Source: Chloroflexota bacterium (GTDB taxonomy: Bacteria; Chloroflexota; Dehalococcoidia; JACPQD01). From it: a stretch of DNA of 64,000 nucleotides. The notes below the pieces were generated by a model. That model searched no databases. It was given only the letters and a program-made list of their open reading frames with translations, and was not told the DNA's origin. Numbering within the stretch: the first letter of the stretch is position 1; every line of letters begins with the position of its first letter. The position numbers were made by a program, and so were the translations under genes. The stretch lies in the NCBI GenBank assembly GCA_016190665.1, contig JACPQD010000103.1, positions 1-64,000 of the forward strand, given 5' to 3'. Shown here piece after piece: positions 39,150 through 48,178 of this stretch.

Positions 39150-40850
39150 CTACTTGACCAGCCAGATATCCTGGTACGCAAAAGCGTTGTTGAAGCCAAC
39201 GGGTGGGAAATAGTCCCTGACGTCTTTCCACCAGGCATAAGGGCAGTTGGCCCAATACGCTATAGGAATCGGGACATCCTTGAGCAGGGTCCTCTGCAGC
39301 TCCCAGACGATCTTGCGGCGTTCCGCCTTGTCAATTGTCTGCGACTGTTGGACGTACAGCTCGTCAACCCGCGAATTACTGTACCCGCCCCAATTCCTGC
39401 TGGCGCCAGTCAGATAAAAGTCCGGCAGTTGCGCGTCCGGATCCACGAAAGAAGCCCCGAAGCCGGCGGCAGCAATACTGAAGTTCTTTCTGAACAGCGT
39501 ATCCTGGTAGACTGCCGAATCCACTACCTTGAGGTCGAGATCAATGCCGACCGCCGCGGCTGCATCCTTCAAAAGCACACCCATGTCCTGGGTCTGTTTG
39601 ATCGCTCTGACCAACCCTTCAGCCGTGAACCCGCTGGCGTAGCCTGCCTCAGCCATCAGCTTCTTGGCGCCTTCGATGTCTGGCTTTGTGTAGCCAGGCG
39701 CCTTCATCATCTCCTCCTCGGGAAGGGCCCACTCCCCCGGCGGGAGGGCGGCCATGCCGGGCACCCCGGCTCCCTCCAGCCCAATTGCCACCATTCTCTT
39801 CCGGTCGAAGGTCATGCTCAGCGCCTGGCGCACTCGAACGTCGTTCCAGGGAGGCTTAGCTACATTGAGGATCGCGCCATACCAGGTCGGCTGGGAGCGC
39901 CACACAAGAGCTATTTTGTCTGACAGCGTCCCTTCAATGATCTTCGTCTGGGACGCGCTCATGAAAGGGAATGGCGCGTACCAGAGGATGTTCCTGGTCC
40001 TGAGAGCGGCAAACCTGGTAAAGGAATCCACCATCACGTAACCTTTGACCCCATCCAGATAGGGCCGACCCTTGACGAAATAGTCGGCATTCCTCACGAG
40101 CTCCCAGCCGACCCCGCTTGTATAGCTCTTGAACTTGAAGGGGCCGCTCCCCAGGGCCGTCTTCGTCATGTCATTCTTGTTCTCCAGAACCACGTGCTTC
40201 GGATAAATCGGGAAATAGACATTCGAGATAAGCGGAACAAAGGAAGCCTGCGGCCGGCTCAGCGCTATCTTGACGGTGTACTCATCCGGTGTATCAATAC
40301 TGGCAACCGCGGCGAGCTGCAGCCGCCTGGGACTCTTCACCAACCCAAACTGAGGATCGCGAATTCTATCCAAAGAAAATTTCACGTCCTCGGCGGTAAA
40401 GGGGGCGCCGTCGTGAAACTTCACCCCTTTTGCCAGGCGGAAAGTGTAGACCTTGCCATCCGGGCTAAGCTCCCAGCTCGCGGCCAGGTCCGGGACCGGC
40501 TTGAACTCCGGCCAGGCACGGGGATCATATTTCAGCAACAAATTGTAAGTTCCAGCGCCAATGGAGTAGGTAAAGGTTGATTCTTCGCGCTGAGTATCGA
40601 GGCTCACCGGGTCCCCGCCAATGCCGATGGTCAAGACGCCGCCATAGCGTGGCCCCGACTCCGTCGGCGCCGGCTTGGCCGTCGGGCTGGGCGCCGCTGG
40701 TCTCGCCGCGGTTGGAACGACGGTCGTAGCAGGTGGTGGAGACGCCGCCTTCGAGGCAGGCGTCGGCTGCAAGGCCGGGGCGCAGCTTGCCAGGAGCAGC
40801 CCAAGAACCGCCAGGCAACCTGCCGTTGCTAAGAGCCTTCTGGTCCGCAT
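39150..40850 (-). CDS. ABC solute-binding lipoprotein, family 5
   Basis: 566 residues, lipobox LLASC. Family features are GIGGDPVSLDTQREE, DLAASWELSPDG and VKFHDGAPFTAEDVKFSLDRI. The C-terminal part has YAWWKDVRDYFPP and ends DIWLVK, a slight departure from the subgroup. Its gene is 47 bp after the second glycyl radical enzyme and is followed by two selenoproteins in a row. Confidence 0.92.
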   Translation of the reverse strand: MRTRRLLATAGCLAVLGLLLASCAPALQPTPASKAASPPPATTVVPTAARPAAPSPTAKPAPTESGPRYGGVLTIGIGGDPVSLDTQREESTFTYSIGAGTYNLLLKYDPRAWPEFKPVPDLAASWELSPDGKVYTFRLAKGVKFHDGAPFTAEDVKFSLDRIRDPQFGLVKSPRRLQLAAVASIDTPDEYTVKIALSRPQASFVPLISNVYFPIYPKHVVLENKNDMTKTALGSGPFKFKSYTSGVGWELVRNADYFVKGRPYLDGVKGYVMVDSFTRFAALRTRNILWYAPFPFMSASQTKIIEGTLSDKIALVWRSQPTWYGAILNVAKPPWNDVRVRQALSMTFDRKRMVAIGLEGAGVPGMAALPPGEWALPEEEMMKAPGYTKPDIEGAKKLMAEAGYASGFTAEGLVRAIKQTQDMGVLLKDAAAAVGIDLDLKVVDSAVYQDTLFRKNFSIAAAGFGASFVDPDAQLPDFYLTGASRNWGGYSNSRVDELYVQQSQTIDKAERRKIVWELQRTLLKDVPIPIAYWANCPYAWWKDVRDYFPPVGFNNAFAYQDIWLVK

Positions 40851-40897
40851 GTGGAGCCTCCTTTAGGTTGCACTCAGCCAACTGAAACGCTTCGTTG

Positions 40898-43324
40898 CTA
40901 AATGCACTGCTCGGTCCGATTGATGATTTCGTCCTGGACCTCCGGCGTCAGGTTCACGAAGTAGGCGCTGTAGCCGGCCACGCGCACCACGAGGTCCTTA
41001 TACCGCTCGGGATGTACCTTGGCGTCCAGGAGCACATCTCTGTCCACGAAATTGTACTGGATGTGGAGCCCTCCGTTCCTGATGAAAGTGCGGGTCAAGG
41101 CGCCGATTTTCTCGATGGCTTCGTCATTCTTCACCAGCGTCAGCGGGAACTTCTGGTTCAAGATGGCCACAAAGGACTCCTTGTAGTCTGCTTTGAGGGC
41201 CGAGTTGAGGACGGCGGTGGGGCCATTTCGGTCCATTCCTCCCATGGGTGAGAGGGAGCCATCCACCAAGGGAGCGCGAGAGTAGCGCCCGTTCGGCAGC
41301 GCGCCGATCCCCTTCCCCGCCCCGTAGTGCCAGGACACGCCGTTGCGGTTGATGCTGTACGGCTGACCGAAAACGTTCCTTTCGGAGAAGATCACTCCCG
41401 CGCTGAACTTCGCCACATCGCGCACCATGAGATCGACCTCGTCGATGTCGTTCCCGTATTTGGGCGCCGCCAGGCACATCTGACGTATTTCCTCGCCCCT
41501 TTCGCCGGCGAAATTGGAGTCCAGGGCGTCCAGTAACTCGGCCATGGATAGCTTCTTTTCCTCGAAGACCAGCCTCCTAATAGCCGTGAGAGAATCTGCG
41601 ACGTCCACCAGGGCTCTGTCCTTGACGTGCCAGTTGGGGTAGATGCCGCACCCGCCCGCCAGGTGGCTCTGGCCGTTCTCCACGCTGGCGAAGTCCAGAG
41701 CGGAGCGGAGAGGCATACGAAACCGAGGAACTTCCGCCAGGTGCATCAATCGCGTCAAGCGGAAAAAGCGCCGGAAGACGAACTCGTACTGTTTCTTGTA
41801 GGCGGCGTACATCTCCTCGAAGGTCTTAAAGGTCCGGGGATCGCCCGTGCCGCATCCGAGCTTCTTCCCGTTAAGGGGAGAGACACCATTATGGAGCGCC
41901 AGATCCAAAGGAGTGGCGGTGTTCGTCTGAAGGACGGAGTAGTGCCGCTGGGGCGATGCGACCGGCTGGGAGCAGCCAACCAACCCCCAGTCTCGTGCCT
42001 CTTCGAGGGCAACGCCTCGGTCGTGCAAGTAGTTGATGACGTGCTCGTCGTTAACATACATGGGGATGCCGTTTACCTTGCGGTTGGTCTCCAGGGCCTT
42101 GTCCAGCAGCCAGCGTGGCGTCTGATCGCTCAGGCGAACAGTGGCGTGCGGCTCCGCGTATTTCAGGAGGCTCAGCACGTGCAGTAACAAATAGGTCAAC
42201 TCATTGCTGGCGTCCACTCCGTCGCGGCCCACGCCGCTCAAGGTTATGTGGTTGATCATCGTCGCCTGGTAGGTCTCCGCGCCCTTCAGTTCCTTGATCA
42301 ACTGGAGCCGCGCTAGATACGTGATAAAATCACCCAGTATGTCGATAGCCCTCTCCAGGGTCAATCTTCCTTCTCGCAGGTCTCCCATAAAGAAGGGATA
42401 CAGCAACTGGTCGAGCCGGCCGATATCCGGGCCTTTGCGGCTGTTCTCCAGTAGCAACGCCACGTGAGTGAGTCGCAAGGCCTGGACGGCCTCGAAGAAA
42501 GTGCGAGGAGGGTTCTCCGGCGTCCAGTCGCAGGCCGCGGCGATGTCTTCGAGCTGCCCTCTTCTTTCCGGATCGAAGGTCCGGGAGGCCAGGTCGCGCG
42601 CGGCTGCCCCGTGACGATGAGCGAAGGATACCACCGCCTGGCAAGCTATGACCACCGCGTCCCAGAAGTAGAGCTTATCGGGGTCGAAGTCGTTTGATTC
42701 CCGGAAGCGGTCTCTGGCGCACCCGACGTCCCGGATAATGCCAGCCATGCCCTTTTGGAGCACCTTCTCCCAAAGGGGCACCCCAGGCAGATGGGGCTCT
42801 TCATCATATTGGGGCGTGATGGCGCGCAGTTCCACGGCCTCCTCATACCAGTCCCCCCACATCTCCCGCGCCACTTTGCGCGCCGCCTCCGCCGGGGTAT
42901 GCTTCCGGAAATAGGCCATCGCCTCCCGACAGATTTGCATGTCCTCGTCAGCGATAGTGCCCACTTCCGCCGGGCTGCCAAAGGTCACCTTGTGCCCGTC
43001 GGTCACCTTCTCGAAATAGTCGCTGTACCAATCGATGAAGGGGGCGCAGCCGCGGAAGAAGCGGCTCTGGCCCCCCGCCAGAATCTCCCCCTCGTGGATG
43101 ACTATGGGCATCCCTTCCAGGATTCTCTTCAGCTTCTTGGCGCTGCGGATTTCGATGGGCTCGCCCTCCGTCTCTTTCCAGGCCTCCATGGCGAACTTCA
43201 GGCGTTGAGCGCAAGCCTGTGGGAACTCCTGGAAATATTTCGCCCTGAGCTGCTGCAGACGCGGACTCAGGTGCAGCGCATCAATCTGCTTTCGGAGTTC
43301 TTCCTTTGTTGTAGTGGAAATCAT
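40898..43324 (-). CDS. Glycyl radical enzyme, PFL-like family
   Basis: 808 residues; start ATG 43324, spaced correctly from GGAGG, while the ATG six bases earlier is too close. The active-site Cys is C451 in VGCSQPVASP, so the CSQ variant of the usual CxE motif is kept in both glycyl radical enzymes of the window. The radical Gly is about 784 in RVAGYSAYF. It is a clear paralogue of 3938-6367 (similar tail EVQDEIINRTEQC) but diverged in the N-terminal half. It is downstream of a split selenoprotein locus and upstream of a lipoprotein gene. The cognate activase must be encoded elsewhere. Confidence 0.92.
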   Translation of the reverse strand: MISTTTKEELRKQIDALHLSPRLQQLRAKYFQEFPQACAQRLKFAMEAWKETEGEPIEIRSAKKLKRILEGMPIVIHEGEILAGGQSRFFRGCAPFIDWYSDYFEKVTDGHKVTFGSPAEVGTIADEDMQICREAMAYFRKHTPAEAARKVAREMWGDWYEEAVELRAITPQYDEEPHLPGVPLWEKVLQKGMAGIIRDVGCARDRFRESNDFDPDKLYFWDAVVIACQAVVSFAHRHGAAARDLASRTFDPERRGQLEDIAAACDWTPENPPRTFFEAVQALRLTHVALLLENSRKGPDIGRLDQLLYPFFMGDLREGRLTLERAIDILGDFITYLARLQLIKELKGAETYQATMINHITLSGVGRDGVDASNELTYLLLHVLSLLKYAEPHATVRLSDQTPRWLLDKALETNRKVNGIPMYVNDEHVINYLHDRGVALEEARDWGLVGCSQPVASPQRHYSVLQTNTATPLDLALHNGVSPLNGKKLGCGTGDPRTFKTFEEMYAAYKKQYEFVFRRFFRLTRLMHLAEVPRFRMPLRSALDFASVENGQSHLAGGCGIYPNWHVKDRALVDVADSLTAIRRLVFEEKKLSMAELLDALDSNFAGERGEEIRQMCLAAPKYGNDIDEVDLMVRDVAKFSAGVIFSERNVFGQPYSINRNGVSWHYGAGKGIGALPNGRYSRAPLVDGSLSPMGGMDRNGPTAVLNSALKADYKESFVAILNQKFPLTLVKNDEAIEKIGALTRTFIRNGGLHIQYNFVDRDVLLDAKVHPERYKDLVVRVAGYSAYFVNLTPEVQDEIINRTEQCI

Positions 43325-43438
43325 CACCATCGCCTCCAGCGTCTTACGGCGCGCCGAGCACATTGGCTTCGCAGATAGGGAATTCCCTCTTGTCCGAGAC
43401 GTTCCCCTGCCTCAGTTCCGCCAAACGTACTCGCTACG

Positions 43439-44482
43439 TCACCTTACTATTGGTCTCGTTGCCGCCAGTGAATCGCCCATTGTCATAATATAGATGGAAT
43501 GAAAGCCACCCAATCCCCCGGCAACAGCGATGAGGAACTGCTCCGGCCGTGCCGAGACGGGCACGAACCCGTCGACCGCTCGATTACTATCTATGAGAAG
43601 CTGCTGGCTTCCTCTAGGGAAGCGGTCCATCGGGGCGCGCGCGTTCTCGACGAGAAAGCGCTTGATATCGTCAAGGGAGTACCCACCCCGAGCAATGAAG
43701 GCAGCGTGATCGGGGCACAGGATGAGAAGAGTTTCGCCGTGCTCCGCGGGACGGCGCATCCTGTTGCTCCCTACCCAGTCCATGGAATGAGCTATGCACA
43801 TAAGAAGGTCCTCGGCGGTCTTCACGAACTTGCTGCTCCCGATGTCCTGCGAACCGTTCGCGGCGATTACCGTCACCACGTTTTCCCCGACCTGATAGCC
43901 GCGCTGAACACTCAGTGGCTGCCAGGGGTTCTTCTCCTCGTACTCTCCTATCACCCAGGAATACCTCCCCGGATGTGCGAACGCCGACTTGCTCACGCGA
44001 CCAGGGATTGCCCCCCCAATATTGACTAGAACGAATCTCAGCGCCCGTCCTATAGTGGCATTGGCGCGCCAGCCAGGGCCAAAACAGCCGTAGCTGCAGT
44101 TGATATCAAGCTCGCTCCTGATCGGCCCGTTAATAATGAGCAGGGGCGCCACTGAGTTATTGGTGGTCATGGCGCCAAAGAGGGCGAAAGCCGGGTCCGT
44201 CATCGCTTCGACAGCGGCCAGCAGCACCGGGAAGTAGGAGGGGAGACACCCAGCCATCACGGCGTTAATCGCTATCTTTTCGATGGTCGCGCGCCCGACT
44301 CGAGGTGCAACCTCGGCCACCAGTTCTTCGGGCGCCCTGCCAACAGAGGCTATCATCGCCTCTACCTTGCCGGGCACCGGCGGGACAATAGGCAGACCGT
44401 CGGTCCACCCTTGGTCATAGGCAAAGTCGTTAATCTCGTCGAAGGAATCCTCGACTTTGATTCGCCTTGAAGTGAAGTCCAT
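43439..44482 (-). CDS. Stand-alone GWTDGLP-type domain protein, partner of split UGTC selenoprotein
   Basis: 347 residues from the ATG at 44482; a TTG at 44491 would give a 4-nt overlap with the upstream gene. Motifs are GWTDGLPIVPPVPGKVEAM, NAVMAGCLPSYFPVLLA, INGPIRSELDINCSYG, GPGWRANATIGRALRFV, PWQPLSVQRGY and, near the end, VAGGLGGFHSIYI. It is the partner of the 191-residue Sec protein just upstream. The tight spacing argues for translational coupling and a two-subunit complex equal to the fused form. Confidence 0.87.
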   Translation of the reverse strand: MDFTSRRIKVEDSFDEINDFAYDQGWTDGLPIVPPVPGKVEAMIASVGRAPEELVAEVAPRVGRATIEKIAINAVMAGCLPSYFPVLLAAVEAMTDPAFALFGAMTTNNSVAPLLIINGPIRSELDINCSYGCFGPGWRANATIGRALRFVLVNIGGAIPGRVSKSAFAHPGRYSWVIGEYEEKNPWQPLSVQRGYQVGENVVTVIAANGSQDIGSSKFVKTAEDLLMCIAHSMDWVGSNRMRRPAEHGETLLILCPDHAAFIARGGYSLDDIKRFLVENARAPMDRFPRGSQQLLIDSNRAVDGFVPVSARPEQFLIAVAGGLGGFHSIYIMTMGDSLAATRPIVR

Positions 44483-44487
44483 ACTCG

Positions 44488-45063
44488 TCAACCCGTCGCC
44501 TCCCTGGCTACCGCAGGTTCCGTGAGTCCGGACGCGATTTCTCCCAGCTTCTCCGACGCTATCCTGAGTATCTCGTCACGGGTCTTCGTTTCGAGCGGAT
44601 GGGGAACAGTAACTATCTTCAAGTCCGGGTATCCAAGGGATTTGGCGCACGTATCGGCCACGCCCGCGAATTCCTCGGCAATCACGGCTACCGCTGGCAC
44701 GCCGGCCTTCTCTACCCTTACCGCGTCGTGGATACTCCACACCGTGCAGGTGCCTCAAGCACCTAAGCCCACGACAGCCACATCGATCCTCTTGGCGAAG
44801 TCGTCCACGGCCTCAGCAACAGAATCCGCCTGCCCCGCCCGGAGGCCCTTCCCCCTCAATAAATCGAATTTCAGGCGGACAACATCGCCGATGCCGTGTT
44901 CCGCTCGCAGGAGCTCCTCCAGCTTTCCACAGAAGACATCGAAACTATCCCAGCAAATTCGCATACCCACCACTTTGCCACCAAGCTCCCTCGGCCGAGG
45001 TGACAGCTTGGTTTGAACACTCGCCCCCTCAGCTACCGGGTCCAGGATTTCTATCTGTGCCAC
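44488..45063 (-). CDS. Stand-alone UGTC selenoprotein (Sec103)
   Basis: 191 residues, with Sec103 at TGA 44755-44757 and motif U-G-T-C-T-V-W-S-I-H-D-A-V. GTG start at 45063 after GAGGAGA. The N-terminal module has ELGGKVVGMRICWDSFD and VAVVGLGA before the Sec. The C-terminal part has RVEKAGVPAVAVIAEEFAG and IVTVPHPLETKTRDEIL. The PHPL piece recalls the IPHPLG-type segment I remember from GrdB proteins. It ends in a true TGA at 44488-44490. Confidence 0.88.
44725..44757 (-). promoter_or_regulatory. Predicted bacterial SECIS: Sec UGA plus hairpin
   Basis: TGTGGA pairs with TCCACG (with one T-G wobble) around a GTA loop at positions 23-25, after an 11-nt spacer and two closing bases. Confidence 0.68.
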
Positions 45064-45220
45064 GACAGTCTCCTCTCGTCACCAGGGATGTCGACCGGGT
45101 GTATTCAACTTATGCTGGCACAAGGTCCTCAGCGATGTTGGCGACCGCTTTGGTAGCCGCAGCAGGGTCACGCCTTCATGCTGCCACGGTTAAGTAGTAT
45201 AAGAGGCGTTCGCAGCCTGT

Positions 45221-46102
45221 CTAGGTTTTGAGGGCGATGCCAGCCTTGATCATTGCCTGTGCGCCAATCTGCACGGTGGTGATCCCTGTCATCGGCACCG
45301 CCGAGGAGATTGCTTCCAGGATTTGCCGTGGGCTGACGCCATAGCGCGTCGCCCTACGCATGTGTTGGGCCGCGAGGTCCACTAATCCCCGAACACAAAG
45401 AGTGGTGATGGCGATGAGCTCGCGTGCGGCAGGCGGCAGATGGTTGGCAGGTCGTTCCACGCCCCCGTCGCAGTAGACCAGGTTGTAAAGCTGGACAGCC
45501 CGCTCAGCCAGCGTCGAATCGATCTGCGCAATGTACTGCCACTCGGGGCTGGAGCGAAGGCCAGTGTCTGCCCGCTGGGCATCAGGCCGATCATGGCCCA
45601 GGTGCAGTTCCGGAAAGTCGGCCAGGACCTTAGGCTCGGTTATGCCCGCGTGCAGCCCGGGCATATCGTCCAGGGCCTTCGACCCGGCATTCTGCGGCAG
45701 CGCTCCCTCAACCTTGCCTGGCTCGCTCGCCATGTGGATGGCGCGCATGGCGTGCAGCATGTTTGACGAACCCACGATAGGGACGGCCGCCAGGAACGCC
45801 TCGATGATCACGGCATTGGTGACACCGAAGCGATACAGTCTCCTGACGTGGTTAGCGGCAAAACGGTCCTCGCCCTTGGCGGCCAGCAGAACCGTCGCGA
45901 TGAGTTCCCGCATTTGACCTGACAGCTCCTGATGGCCGTCCCCATGGCCCTCGTAGTGGTGGACGTAATCGGCGCAATCCAGGATGGCCACGACTGCCTC
46001 CGGTGCCATCTGGATCAGCCGGTCCATCTCCCAGTTGGAGCCACCTCGATCCTTTCGATGTTTTTCAGCAATGGCCTGAGGATCAAGATTGCCGGTAGTC
46101 AC
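45221..46102 (-). CDS. Carboxymuconolactone decarboxylase-like double-domain protein
   Basis: 293 residues, GTG start at 46102. It is paralogous to 25136-25963: the same N-terminus (DPQAIAEKHRKDRG), a first CMD repeat with RELIATVLLAAKGED, and a second with RELIAITTLCVRGLVDLA and TRYGVSPRQILEAI. It has an extra segment of about 18 residues in the middle linker. No CxxC pair. It lies between a lipoprotein gene and a split selenoprotein locus, which makes two of two CMD genes adjacent to selenoprotein genes. Confidence 0.85.
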   Translation of the reverse strand: MTTGNLDPQAIAEKHRKDRGGSNWEMDRLIQMAPEAVVAILDCADYVHHYEGHGDGHQELSGQMRELIATVLLAAKGEDRFAANHVRRLYRFGVTNAVIIEAFLAAVPIVGSSNMLHAMRAIHMASEPGKVEGALPQNAGSKALDDMPGLHAGITEPKVLADFPELHLGHDRPDAQRADTGLRSSPEWQYIAQIDSTLAERAVQLYNLVYCDGGVERPANHLPPAARELIAITTLCVRGLVDLAAQHMRRATRYGVSPRQILEAISSAVPMTGITTVQIGAQAMIKAGIALKT

Positions 46103-46152
46103 AGTGCTTTGCTTCCCCTTCCTTGCGAAGTCTTTCAGCGACTAATAGAGCA

Positions 46153-47829
46153 TTATTGGCCGAGCCAGACGTCCTGAAGGTTATTGCCCACAAACAGCGA
46201 GTTCCCCTGGAACCAATTCCTCACTTGAGGCCAGGAGGCGGCATAAAATGTCGACCACACGACGCCGATCCTGGGCGCCTCCCGGTGGATAAGCCTCTGC
46301 ATCTCCCACACGATCTCCTTGCGTTTAGCGAAGTCCATAGTCCTGCTTTGAAGGGCATAAAGCTCATCAAACTTCGGGCTGCTCCAGCCACCATAATTCT
46401 TCGGGCTGTCCGTCAAGAAATACTCGCCCAAAAGTATATCGGGATCATCCGAGGCGCTGGCGTCCGGGGTAGTGGCCAGACGAAACCCGCCTTCGAAGAC
46501 CACCTTTTTCCAGGCGGCTGACTCCATGGATTCGAGCTTCGCCTTGATCCCGACCTTAGCCAGTTGGTCTTGAGCAGCTTGGGCAAGCTCCTTGGAATAC
46601 ACTGTCGTTCCGCTCAACAAAGGGGTCTCAAAGCCTTCGGGATAGCCAGCTTCCGCAAGGAGCCGCCTGGCTTCCGTAATGTCCCCGTCCTTGGGCCGCC
46701 GATAGCCGGGCAGGGACATCAACTCCTCCCTGGGCAGCTCCCAGCGACTCCCTGGCATCGCGTAGCCGTAGCCCGGATAGAAGTCGCGAATGACCTTGCT
46801 GGCCGCCTCACGGTCGATAGCCAGGTTCACCGCCTGCCTCACGCGGACATCGTTCCAGGGGGCGACCTTCAGGTTGGGGATAAGGGGGTTGGGACCAGGG
46901 GTGACCCGCTTCTGGAGGACAATGCCCGGTTCAGTCTTCTGCATTTGCAGCGAAAGGGAAGTGGATACAGCGCCGTAGAGGGGTAGAATCAATAGCTGCT
47001 TAGTCCTCATGGCGGCGCTCCGGGTCATCTCGTCCGTTATGGTATAAAAGACTACCCTGTCCAGATAAGGGCGCCCCTCGACGAAATAGTCAGGGTTCCT
47101 TTGGGCCGTGAAGGAAATGCTGTACACAGAGTCGTGCATCTTGAAAGGCCCTGTGCCCACCACGTCTCTCTTCATGTCCCCCTTTTTCTTGATCACCTCG
47201 GGGTCGAAAATGAAATTGTAGGGCAGGGCAACCAGCGTCAGGAAGGAGGCTTGGAGATCCTTCAAGGCTATCCTCAGAGTCAATGCGTCGGCGGCCTCTA
47301 TGCTCCGGACGTTCCGGTACAACTCCATCCGGGGCGACAGGGTGCCCTTGGGGGGCGAGATGATCCGCTCCAGATTGTACTTCACATCCTCGGCAACCAA
47401 TAGCCTGCCGTTATGGAACCTCACACCCTCATTGAGACGGAAGCTATAAGTCAGCCCGTCAGCGCTTATCTCCCAACCCTTGGCCAAATCGCCCGTTATC
47501 TCAAAACCTTTCAGGGGATCCTGCTGGATGAGGAGGTTATAGCATGGGGCCAGGGGAAGCTGCACGCTCCCGCTCGTTTGCTGCAGCATGTCGAAGTGAG
47601 GTGTGGGGGACTTAATGGCCACTGTCAATGTGCCTCCGTACCTGGCCTGTTCAGCGGCAGGCTTGGGCGTGGACAGGGGAGCGCGTGGCTCAGCCGAGGC
47701 CACACCCGCGGGTTTGGCGGCTGGGGCCTTGGCAAGGGGTGTCGGCGCCACGGCTGGGGAGCAGCTACTCAGAGACAAACTTAAGACCGCTAGACAACCT
47801 GCCAGTCTACCGAGCCTCCACTTTTGCAT
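46153..47829 (-). CDS. ABC solute-binding lipoprotein, family 5
   Basis: 558 residues from the ATG at 47829 (GAGGAGG upstream), lipobox LSSC. It is nearly collinear with 8661-10352 (GGTLTVAIKSPTPHFDML, VRFHNGRLLVAEDVKYNLERI, ending SLFVGNNLQDVWLGQ-like). The final residues LGQ differ from the usual LAK. It is the first gene of a run and faces a divergent intergenic region at 47830-48178, which should hold its promoter. Confidence 0.92.
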   Translation of the reverse strand: MQKWRLGRLAGCLAVLSLSLSSCSPAVAPTPLAKAPAAKPAGVASAEPRAPLSTPKPAAEQARYGGTLTVAIKSPTPHFDMLQQTSGSVQLPLAPCYNLLIQQDPLKGFEITGDLAKGWEISADGLTYSFRLNEGVRFHNGRLLVAEDVKYNLERIISPPKGTLSPRMELYRNVRSIEAADALTLRIALKDLQASFLTLVALPYNFIFDPEVIKKKGDMKRDVVGTGPFKMHDSVYSISFTAQRNPDYFVEGRPYLDRVVFYTITDEMTRSAAMRTKQLLILPLYGAVSTSLSLQMQKTEPGIVLQKRVTPGPNPLIPNLKVAPWNDVRVRQAVNLAIDREAASKVIRDFYPGYGYAMPGSRWELPREELMSLPGYRRPKDGDITEARRLLAEAGYPEGFETPLLSGTTVYSKELAQAAQDQLAKVGIKAKLESMESAAWKKVVFEGGFRLATTPDASASDDPDILLGEYFLTDSPKNYGGWSSPKFDELYALQSRTMDFAKRKEIVWEMQRLIHREAPRIGVVWSTFYAASWPQVRNWFQGNSLFVGNNLQDVWLGQ

Positions 47830-48178
47830 CGCTGGACCTCCTCTCTGATCCAAGAAGCGCCAAGAAAAGCATAAGCGATCCGCCGAGTCTTCTAAAGCAG
47901 GATCGCTTCTACCCCACAGTGGCCTCTGCAGCTACGACGCCATTCTTCCCGAGGCCAGAACACGACCGCCGCTATTCTGATGTGGTACTAAAAGGGAGGC
48001 CGACCGAGAGCGTAGCCCTCGACAGCCTCAATATAATATGCCCAGCCTCTTCTTGTCAATGGGCCGAATATGGTAACACTTAAATTAGGTCAATTCGCCC
48101 TGTTCTCTTGTTAGCCCACTTGTGTTAAAATCAGACCATGTCATGGGTAACGCGTAACTTGAGTCCGCATGCACCGCG
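47830..48178. other. Divergent intergenic region
   Basis: About 350 bp between the lipoprotein gene (leftward) and the C39-like peptidase gene (rightward). It is more AT-rich toward 48060-48135. A TAAAAT at 48126-48131 could be a -10 element for the rightward gene, but no convincing -35 is spaced to it. No gene or long repeat seen. Confidence 0.4.
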
